64,000 bases of DNA from Atrina japonica. Lineage: Eukaryota; Mollusca; Bivalvia; Pterioida; Pinnidae. A model generated the notes under the pieces. That model searched no databases, had not been told where the DNA came from, and saw only the letters and a list, made by a program, of their open reading frames with translations. The first letter of the stretch is position 1, and each line of letters opens with the position of its first letter. The DNA lies in assembly GCA_030159075.1 (NCBI GenBank), contig BROG01000154.1, positions 62,001 to 126,000 on the forward strand, read 5' to 3'. This document shows positions 56,456 to 64,000 of the stretch, one piece after another. The position numbers and the translations under genes are program-made.

Positions 56456-56466
56456 GACAGCATTCA

Positions 56467-56472
56467 AATAAA
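56467..56472 (+). terminator. Candidate poly(A) signal AATAAA for URB1
   Basis: AATAAA 11 bp after the stop codon; it would give a very short 3' UTR. Variant signals further right (for example GATAAA near 56550) are possible. Motif only. Confidence 0.35.
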
Positions 56473-56699
56473 TCTACTTGAAAATGTATTTAGTGTATCC
56501 AGAATATTTTTAGAGAAAATAATAGTCAACAGTGCTTTGTTTTGTTCAGATAAAATATTATTTTTAAACATTTCTTATGGATTTGTCTTTCGTTTTTAAT
56601 CATAGTTTATCTGTAAATACAGATATGAAATAGAATGTGTATTACAGAAATACTTTTGTTTTGTTGTTAATCTGTGATGACTCAGTCTTTCAAAACATT

Positions 56700-56925
56700 T
56701 GAGGTCTCCGTGGCTTAGTGGTTAGAGCATCACGCTTTAAACCATGAAGTTTCTCATTTCTGGTCATCACAGGTTTGGGACCCACCGGAACCAAAGCTGA
56801 TTTTTGTGAGAAAGTTTGTCAGTTTACTTGCTGAGTAAGCAGGTGGTCTCTTCCTGGGTACATTGTAACAAAATAAATTGTTCAGAGTGTGGCATAGAAC
56901 ATTATTCAAAATTCCAAACCATTCA
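56700..56925 (+). mobile_element. tRNA-derived SINE, main family
   Basis: GAGGTCTCCGTGGCTTAGTGGTTAG head, CACAGGTTTGGGACCCACC B-box segment, and a tail through ATTGTTCAGAGTGTGGCATA. It begins about 240 bp after the URB1 stop. Confidence 0.72.
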
Positions 56926-57386
56926 ACAAATATACAAGATAACCTGTTACCTTGGTTTTGCCTTTTTTCTTGTTTTTTGTTTGATTGTTGTTTTACATTC
57001 CGACAAGAATTTTTCACTTATATGGAGATGTCCCAAATTTTTGCTTGTGCTTCGGACTGACGCCAATGCAGCGAGTGTTCTTTTACATGCCATAACTTCC
57101 GTGACACAGGACTGCACAGTACCTTGGTTTTGCATTCATTACCATGTAGTAAATTTACGATGTAAGTAACAGAAACTAAAGAGATTTTGAAAGTCATTAA
57201 TGAAGTAGGTAACATTTGGAGCCCATTCTAAAAATTTCTGTCTCTAGTTACATCTATTTACATAATATGAACTTCAGTGATTGAGTGTTTGGAGTATTAT
57301 GCCTACTTTTAGTCAACAAATGCTTGAATTTCACATGCACCTAGGCTGGTTACGGTATGTATAACGTGTAGTTGACTATCTGTTCC

Positions 57387-57603
57387 TTTACAAAACTTTA
57401 CCAACATTTACTGGCATGAACGTAAATCATCAAATACAGGTTTACAGAACCTCACCAACATTTACTGGCATGAACGTAAATCATCAAATACAGGTTTACA
57501 GAACCTCACCAACATTTACTGGCATGAACGTAGATCATCAAATACGGGTTTACAGAACTTTACCAACATTTACTGGCGTGAACATAGATCATCAAATACA
57601 GCT
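57387..57603 (+). repeat. 54-bp tandem repeat, 4 copies
   Basis: Unit TTTACAGAACCTCACCAACA TTTACTGGCATGAACGTAAA TCATCAAATACAGG, starts at 57387, 57441, 57495 and 57549. The ORF across it is not coding. Confidence 0.95.
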
Positions 57604-57604
57604 T

Positions 57605-57935
57605 TATTGTTTTTATTGGTGTTTTACACGACAATTAACAATTTTTCACTTATACGTTGGTTGCCAGTTTGTAATAGTAGAGGAGAGAAACCATTTACAA
57701 TGTACCCAAAAGAGACTAAACTGGCAACCTTCCCCACAAAATCTTGGTCTTGGTCCCCTGTTGTATATGCATATGACACTGGACCTAATCTTATTTTCAC
57801 AAAATATAGGAATATAAGAATTTGTATACCTGCGTAGCCTGTACCTCTTTATTTGGTATTGTATATCATTCTAAGTAGTAAAAAAATTTTTTTTTCTTGT
57901 TTTTTGGAAAAACTGCTTATGTCCCTTTAATATCT
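57605..57935. mobile_element. SINE tail (minus) joined to a family M3 remnant
   Basis: 57605-57745 carries ACAATTAACAATTTTTCACT and GGTTGCCAGTTTGTAATAGT (SINE tail); 57760-57935 has CACAAAATATAGGAATATAA, TCATTCTAAGTAGTAAAAAA and GCTTATGTCCCTTTAA (M3). Confidence 0.5.
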
Positions 57936-58099
57936 GAATTCAATTATTGTCAAGTTGAATTAATTTAAGTTATTGTTAAATGGTATTAATAATAACATTA
58001 TTGGAATTTACACAGTGTATATAATGGATCTTTCTTATCATGTGGAAGGAAAACAGAACTTTTATTTTCTTCTAGACAACAGGAAAACAAAATTTGCAA

Positions 58100-58222
58100 G
58101 CTAAATATTTAAAGCATAGACATACATATCATCCATGAGGTGACTTTAAGACAGGGTGAATATGTTTTTCTGTCGTATAAGAGCGAAAATGAAAAGGGGC
58201 TTAATTTCCAGGTATACAGGGG
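58100..58222. mobile_element. Family M2 fragment
   Basis: CATCCATGAGGTGACTTTAAGACAGGGTGAAT..AAGAGCGAAAATG..AATTTCCAGGTATACAG, one half of an M2 element. Confidence 0.5.
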
Positions 58223-58690
58223 CAGAATTAAATGACATGAAAGTGTAAACATCTTGAGTTGACCAGTTGCATCTACCACAGGTCTGTAGTGATGTCATGA
58301 CTAAAGAAAAAGAGTAAACTGTAATGTTAAAATTTGTATAAACAGAATTAATACAACTATTGAATCAGTAATCCAATACTGCAAATAGTAAAAAATGGAT
58401 CAAGTCATAGGTGAAATTCTGACTTTAAATCCATTTTCAGTTAGTACATATGTGTGACGTTGACTATTCAAATTTGCTTCTGTACATGAAATGGTTGTAT
58501 GCATAGTAGGTGCTTGCTTATTGGATCATTTAGAAAATACCAAAACAACAAAAATCTAAATAATACAAACAAACCGAAGAAACAAAAAATAATCATATAC
58601 AGTGATACAGTATTTGAAAAAAAGTTTTTATAAAAAATTTGAGTTGAAACCAAAACATAGATACTTATAACAGAGACTAATATACTGATG

Positions 58691-58878
58691 TACGGTCAAA
58701 CTTGCATTAAAGGTTATCTCTGTGTAGCCTAAAGGGCACCTGTCTAAAGCTAGTCATTCAAACGTACCTATGTTTACTTTTTGTTATAATGAATGACCCT
58801 CTTTATAAAAGCCACATGTCGAAAACAGCTACTTTAGCCCGTTCCATTGAGTGGCCTTAATTTATAAGTTTGGCTGTA
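58691..58878. mobile_element. Family M1 element
   Basis: TACGGTCAAACTTGCATTAA at the left; AAGTTTGGCTGTA at the right. 188 bp. Confidence 0.65.
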
Positions 58879-58915
58879 TACATGTATGTCTTTACTAATA
58901 AGGAGGGAAAAGAGT

Positions 58916-59418
58916 TACAGTCAAACCTTTTTCAGCAGCCACTTAAGGGAAATTGAAAAAGTGGCTGCATAAGATAGGTGGCCTTTGGTTCCAGGTTGAC
59001 AAAAATCACAAGAAAATTGGTATCCATTATGCAGTGTATAGCAACACATGTATATTCATATACCAATACATGGTAGTTTGATGTTGAGATGATCAGGTGT
59101 CAAAATCATGTACATTACAGTGTTGCCCAGCTAAGATGATCAGGTGTCAAAATCATGTACATTACAGTGCTGCCAAGCTAACCTGTTTACAGGTTTTCTA
59201 AAAATAGATCATGTGATCAACCATCCTAAAAGAAATGGTTGCTGAAAACAGTGAGACCAAGCATTTTGTACTGTATATCACTGGCTGTTGGCCACTTTAG
59301 ACAGGTGGCTGCTGGTTTAGGTATGTTTATAAAGTGAAATTGATTGGGGGAAAAGAAACTGGCTGTTGAAAACGAGTGGCTGCTAAAAACAGGTGGCCTT
59401 TAAGGCAGGTTTGGCTAT
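58916..59418. mobile_element. Family M1 element, long variant
   Basis: TACAGTCAAACCTTTTTCAG at the left, GGCAGGTTTGGCTAT at the right. Near-collinear with 32655-33096, with an internal duplication around ATGATCAGGTGTCAAAATCA (59088 and 59136). Confidence 0.75.
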
Positions 59419-60226
59419 TTCCATACATAATTACAGCATGCACTTACAGAGTTGTGACAAAATGAACTCCAGATATATTTTCCTGATTTGTTTCGTATTA
59501 AACATATTTTTTTTTACAATCCTAGATTTTATTATAGTCAGATTTTCTTAAAGTTTTGAGGCAATACACAACTAAATGGAGAATTAACTTCCATAAATTT
59601 TGGATACTCGTTTTTGTCCCGGGTCTGAATATATATATGATTAGGCCTACTAACATTAATGAAAATGGAATTTGGGAGGGATTAATAATACGAAGTGATA
59701 ATAGGCCTACATGTTATCAGAAACATATAACACATATAGGCCTATATGTCTCTGATGTTATTTTTAAAAGGCTACCATTATCACTGCATTAATTATCTAT
59801 TAAAATATGATCATGTACAATTGTAATTTGTTATTTTTTATCAAATGTGCATAATGCTGTCAAGATTACTTTTATGTATAAACCTGAAAACCAAAACATT
59901 AAAGAAAAATACTCTAGCTGGAACGTAAATGACTCATCGGCTTGGTTGTGATAAGGGTCTACCTCTCAACATGATAATAATAAACTCAAACTGAAGGCCC
60001 TATGCTGAACAAGTTACATTTAATTTTTAGTTTTATACATGTACTGTAATCCTACGGCTTGGAACTGGTTGTTTTTAAAGATTGTATGCATCATTTATGT
60101 AATAATTGATAAAATCATTGATTAATGTTCCTAGATCTACAAATTGATTTAAGTTTGAGCTGCTGAAATAATGGAAACGGACTATAGCAGTGTTGTTGTC
60201 GTAGATCGCCGCTAGATGTCATGAAA

Positions 60227-60234
60227 CCGGAAAT
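60227..60234 (+). promoter_or_regulatory. ETS-like site CCGGAAAT upstream of TAK1
   Basis: CCGGAAAT lies about 93 bp before the TAK1 start codon, in a slightly GC-richer patch (GATCGCCGCTAGATG). No TATA box. Motif match only. Confidence 0.35.
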
Positions 60235-60326
60235 AGTGGAGTAAAACCTAAACATGGCAAACCATCCATAGGTGTATATAGTTAAAACTTTAAAAACTAT
60301 CATGTTGTAGATGAAAACTAAATGAA

Positions 60327-60386
60327 ATGGAGGCACCACAAGGTTTTGTGGAAGAAATAGAGTTTAGTGAACTTATATGTCAGGAG
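60327..60386 (+). CDS. MAP3K7: MAP3K7/TAK1 exon 1 (start codon)
   Basis: Residues 1-20: MEAPQGFVEEIEFSELICQE, matching the short TAK1 leader before the kinase domain (family pattern V-L-E-E-I-(D/E)-(Y/F)-.-E-(I/L)). Donor GAG|GTTTGT, phase 0. The ATG five bases upstream hits a stop after 12 codons, so 60327 is chosen. TAK1 is the MAP3K downstream of TGF-beta, IL-1 and Toll/TNF receptors that activates JNK, p38 and IKK together with TAB proteins. Confidence 0.85.
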
Positions 60387-62095
60387 GTTTGTATTCAAAA
60401 GTTCTTCAGTTTTATTACCGTAGATCTACCTGTTTATCAGCTGTGATGAGTAACTCAATAAGTGAATAGACATACATCTTCTTTCTTTCTTTCTTGATAA
60501 GTGATTTTGTTTATCGTCCCGTCCCACAGTATAGCGGGTCCCATTGTATTGCAGTATATTTTATTTTCGGAGATTCTGCAGCATGACCCCGTCTTTAGGA
60601 AGTCAATTGGGGCCGAGTACTCTAGTCCATAGTTAGTGGAAAATTGTTGGAGCCATGTTGCTTTCCAAAACCTGGGAAAAGACACTTAGGTTTCTGTGAA
60701 AATGTCACAAGATTCTCGTAAGTAAATGGCATGATTATTATTTTTTCAAACCATTTTTTAAAATATGGCGGCCGTTTCGAAAATCAGTGGTACCACCTTC
60801 CTGAAAATGATTCTCACGTTGGCCGAACTTCTGCCTCGATTTTAAGCATTTTTTTAATAATTTTACACCCCCCCCAAAAAAAAGATAACAGATAACAGAG
60901 AAAAAAAGCGCCTAAAATCGGGGAAAGTAATTTGGCCTAATTCCCACGTAACCCATTCTCACTTCAGGTCACATGACCGAGTAAACTTGGCCTCTCTGTG
61001 AGAATAAAAGCTCTTTTACTGCCATTAAACCCCTCTTCAGAAAACTTTTGTAATATGACGAACTTTCAAACAAATATAAAAAAACTGAATGGCCACATTT
61101 ATTGTGATTTAAGGAACATTTTCATGAATAGGGGAAACAATATGTATAAACATATGACAAAAAATAACACTTGCCATTTAAGTCATGATATGTGTCAAAA
61201 AACAGAAAATCTTGAAGTACTGCAATACAATAGGATACCAGTATACACCCTTCAAAGTGTTGAATTTTAAAAGTTTTATATAGATCTATATTTAATGTTT
61301 ATTTTTTCACACAGGTTTGATCTTTTATAAGTGTCATGCGCAGCTCATTTTTGGGGTAAAGTATACCCGGTGTCCACTGTCCAGTGCACCTTACCTGGCT
61401 CCCAGCACAGTCACAGACACCTGCTTAAATCAATAACATTGTCAGTTGAGAGGAAATGCATTGACTATAATGTCACATTATCTCCAGTAATAACAACAAA
61501 AGCCTGTGACCCAAACACATCTAGTTTGTGGGTGGTGGTAATGGGCGTTCAGATGTTTATCTCCATCTTGTTTCATAAGCTATACATGTACATATCACAG
61601 TAAAGTGTATTTTAGAACTTTAGACATTTGGAGAGTCAGGGTTTTCTCATAAGAGGGCAATTTTGTTTGTGTCGATTAGAAAAGGACACTTGCATAAGTG
61701 AACAATCTTACAAATAGGGGTTGTGAGACATAATATATAAGACCTTTTCACCACTCACAAAGTCACATTGATTGAGTTAATGAAAACGTGTGCAAAAGCA
61801 ACAGATGAATTGTGATTATTCTGCTGAGTATACAAATAAGGGACAGGATTGGTAAGCAAATTTGTAAAAGGGTAGGGAGGAGTAAAATTAGGACAGGGTT
61901 GCGTGGCAGATAAGGGTGATCCACTAAAACTCTCTAGATTATTTGGAAAACTGCATCAGTAGAACATAACACCTTCACCATAAATGCCATGTGTCCGTTC
62001 CCTTTTAAGTTAATAAAAAATGTAAATAAATTCCATTCACCTTCTGCACCATTATGCCTCTAAATTTATTATATGTTTCATATGTTAAATTACAG
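60387..62095. other. TAK1 intron 1
   Basis: Contains a YY1-like site and an imperfect inverted repeat near 60805-60960 (CCTCGATTTTAAGC versus GCGCCTAAAATCGGGG). A minus ORF at 60455-60685 (GLEYSAPIDFLKTGS) is unrecognised and probably repeat-derived. Nothing else supported. Confidence 0.4.
60765..60772 (+). promoter_or_regulatory. YY1-like ATGGCGGC in TAK1 intron 1
   Basis: AATATGGCGGCC resembles the YY1 core AANATGGCGGC, often just downstream of transcription starts. It sits about 440 bp after the TAK1 ATG, so its role is uncertain. Confidence 0.25.
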
Positions 62096-62278
62096 GTTGT
62101 TGGCAAAGGTGCATTTGGTGTTGTCAGTCGTGCCAGATGGAGAGGAAAAGAGGTTGCAGTCAAATTAATTGAAACAGAGTCGGAGAGAAAGGCATTCATT
62201 ACAGAACTAAAGCAACTGTCCAGAGTAGCACATCCTAATATTGTGAAATTGTATGGAGCATGTACAAAACCACCAACA
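62096..62278 (+). CDS. MAP3K7: MAP3K7/TAK1 exon 2 (kinase N-lobe)
   Basis: Residues 21-81: [20 protein letters not shown] carries the glycine-rich loop GKGAFG (23-28); VAVKLIE has the ATP-binding lysine at 43; [16 protein letters not shown] contains the alpha-C glutamate at 57; [16 protein letters not shown] follows. The ESERKAF(I/..)(V/T)E(L/..)(R/K)[16 protein letters not shown] block is diagnostic of TAK1. Acceptor TTACAG|GTT, donor ACA|GTACGT; 61 whole codons. Confidence 0.96.
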
Positions 62279-62589
62279 GTACGTAATTGGTCTCGTTCTC
62301 TTCTCCTGATCATGTACATGATGTACAATTATTAAAATATAGAATTGTGTTATAAAACATTGAATTCTTGATGGGCAACAGGTGCTTGTAGAATTTGAAA
62401 CATTATACTGAATATTAAACAATTAAACATTTTTATCTCTTTTCAAAATGTGCAGCAGAAGAAAGAGGTTTGATAGTGATGATATTGAAGATTTCTAGAA
62501 GTAAAGTTTTAGTTTGAGGCTAGTTGAATTGAAGCTCAAATCAAACAATTTAATTGAAATCGGTTATGAATATGATATAAACAGAAATG

Positions 62590-62727
62590 AAATAGAGATT
62601 ATTTCATGGTAAAATTCATATCACATATATCAGCCCAAGGGCTCAAGGGCTAAAGCCCGAGGTCTGATTTTGAGCCCTTGGGCTGATATAATATGTGAAA
62701 TAAATTTTACCATGTTATAATCTATTT
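62590..62727. repeat. Long inverted repeat/hairpin in TAK1 intron 2
   Basis: Arms of about 55 bp: left ATTTCATGGTAAAATTCATA..ATATCAGCCCAAGGGCTCA pairs with right TGAGCCCTTGGGCTGATATA..AAATTTTACCATG. The inner 19-20 bp of each arm is perfectly complementary; the loop contains GGGCTAAAGCCC, itself palindromic. Probably a fold-back element. Confidence 0.85.
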
Positions 62728-62871
62728 ATCATATACAAACAGTACAACTTGCAAATTATGTTGATTGACTTCACTGAAAGTAGGCCTATCAGTTTTATAT
62801 TTCTGAAGTAAACTAAATGAATTAAGCAAGGAATATTTTCTTCAATAAATTCAAATTTTTCAATAACTTAC

Positions 62872-63046
62872 TAGTGTATAGTTTGTCCAGTTCCATTATC
62901 CTGGCTGCCAAATCCTGCAGTTCCTTTTTGCCTTCTTTTGACATTGTAAACAATATGTCGTCTGACTTAGCGCTCTGTTTGAAGTCGATAAGTCCCGAGG
63001 TGTCCTGTTTCATAAATTCAGAAGTGCGTGATACAGAATTTTGCAT
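62872..63046 (-). CDS. Candidate first exon of an unrecognised antisense gene inside TAK1 intron 2
   Basis: On the minus strand ATG at 63046 opens 58 codons ending in a strong donor, CACTA|GTAAGT, in phase 1. The peptide is well mixed and coding-like: MQNSVSRTSEFMKQDTSGLI, DFKQSAKSDDILFTMSKEGK, then ELQDLAARIMELDKLYT, the last part a plausible amphipathic or coiled-coil helix. It is not a simple repeat and does not match the element families here. I cannot name it and found no convincing second exon to the left. Confidence 0.35.
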
Positions 63047-63449
63047 GGCCGGTCTGATATTGATATAGATATTTGTATGGCTGGTCTGATATCAGTTAGT
63101 TGATTTTGGCGATATCATACCATGCAAAACTTATATATAAAGTACAAAGTATATGATAATATACAAGAACATAAGCCAGATATGTTGAAAGTCTGAGTGT
63201 TTTCTAGTTTATAATTAAATATATTACTTCTTCAAGCTTCTCAATAGAAGCCAACAGTCAACAAAGTATGTTGGTCATTTTCTTGAAAGGCAATATAAGT
63301 CATCATTTTCTTTCTCTTCTTTTCGGATAAAAAAATCTGACTTCTATCTACACAATTTGTTCAGCTGTACCTTTATGCTGGCTACTTGACATTACTTGTT
63401 TCCTGCTCCAAAAAAACTATTGAAAGAACTGTTCTGTATGTGTATATGA

Positions 63450-63650
63450 ATTTTAATTTTAAATTGTAAATGCCACACTTTACAATTTTCTAGTTATATG
63501 GTGGCAGCCAGTTTTTAATGGTGGAAGAGACCAATCACAAAAATCAACTTAGGTTCCAGTGTGGCTTAAACTTGAGCTGACCAAAATTGAGAGACTTCAT
63601 GGCGCAATGTGTGATGCTCTAATCACTCGACCACAGAGTCTCCGTATATG
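63450..63650 (-). mobile_element. tRNA-derived SINE, main family (minus copy)
   Basis: TTTACAATTTTCTAGTTATA TGGTGGCAGCC tail, then CTTCATGGCGCAATGTGTGATGCTCTAATCACTCGACCACAGAG as the inverted head. Confidence 0.65.
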
Positions 63651-63772
63651 TACATGTATACAGGCAGAATGTACTTTGTGGCAAAATAGTTCACTGACTA
63701 TCTTAGCTGAGCCCAAATGAAAATAACTTTATCACATACTGATTGTATAATGTGTTGATATTAATTTTGTAG

Positions 63773-63818
63773 GTATGTTTGGTGATGGAATATGCGGAAG
63801 GTGGTTCCTTGTACAATG
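63773..63818 (+). CDS. MAP3K7: MAP3K7/TAK1 exon 3 (hinge); gene continues past the window
   Basis: Residues 82-96 plus one base: VCLVMEYAEGGSLYN, the hinge after the N-lobe, with methionine 86 at the gatekeeper position. Acceptor TTTTGTAG|GTA, donor AATG|GTAAGT, phase 1 out (family continues V-L-H). No further TAK1 exon in the last 182 bp. Confidence 0.95.
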
Positions 63819-64000
63819 GTAAGTTTGATGGTGAATGAAATTATCAAAAAAATTTCTCAGTTTTTTTGATAAAAAAATCATCCAGTTCAGTGAGATAAAA
63901 TGATAGAAAATTAGAAAAAAAAGTCATTTGTAATGTGAAACTTTAGATATGGTTTGGTATATTTAATCAGCTTGGTACTGGGTAGGGATCAGTAACTAAC

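Larger units (their letters stand above)
56456..60326. other. URB1-TAK1 intergenic region
   Basis: Holds SINE copies, a 54-bp tandem repeat, M2/M1 elements and AT-rich filler; 59420-60200 has no recognised element. No protein-coding exon or RNA gene is supported here. Confidence 0.5.

Noticed and set aside
60455..60685. Minus ORF of 76 codons in TAK1 intron 1 containing GLEYSAPIDFLKTGS
   Set aside because: Composition looks partly coding, but it has no recognised domain, no good splice context and repeat-like flanks; not enough to call.

Overview
This is animal nuclear DNA: AT-rich, with long introns, GT-AG splice sites and no bacterial or viral gene organisation. The recurrent ACATGTACATGTA strings, the tRNA-derived SINE with a GGCCAAGTGGTTAGAGC-like head, and long repeats starting AGCTCACCTGG and ending in CAGGTGAGC point to a mollusc, most likely a bivalve. 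This is from memory of such genomes; the species cannot be named.

Three protein-coding genes are supported. (1) A piece of a CHMP1 (ESCRT-III) gene on the minus strand at the left edge: one exon at 482-587. (2) A complete URB1/NPA1 gene (nucleolar 60S pre-ribosome assembly factor) on the plus strand, 4050-56455. I assembled it as 34 coding exons whose phases all join, giving 6717 nt and 2238 residues, close to the length I recall for the human protein (about 2270). (3) The 5' end of MAP3K7/TAK1 on the plus strand: three exons at 60327-60386, 62096-62278 and 63773-63818, covering the kinase P-loop, catalytic lysine, alpha-C glutamate and hinge; the gene runs off the right edge. CHMP1 and URB1 lie head to head and may share the promoter at about 3890-4049. 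TAK1 follows URB1 in the same direction after a 3.9 kb spacer.

Most of the window is intron, packed with repeats: a tRNA-derived SINE family (about 10 copies or fragments), other tRNA-like SINE heads, several families of short non-autonomous elements with terminal inverted repeats, a 1.09 kb TIR element in two copies (one with a clean 6-bp target duplication), and at least ten tandem arrays with units of 21 to about 140 bp.

The most unusual pattern concerns URB1 exon edges. In four introns (14, 16, 18, 28) a tandem repeat unit contains the edge of the adjacent exon plus its splice site, producing rows of decoy acceptors or donors. A fifth case is a second, frame-broken copy of exon 30 with its flanks. 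Intron 19 carries about 31 copies of a 33-bp unit, about 29 of which contain a perfect AP-1 site. An unrecognised antisense exon candidate lies inside TAK1 intron 2.
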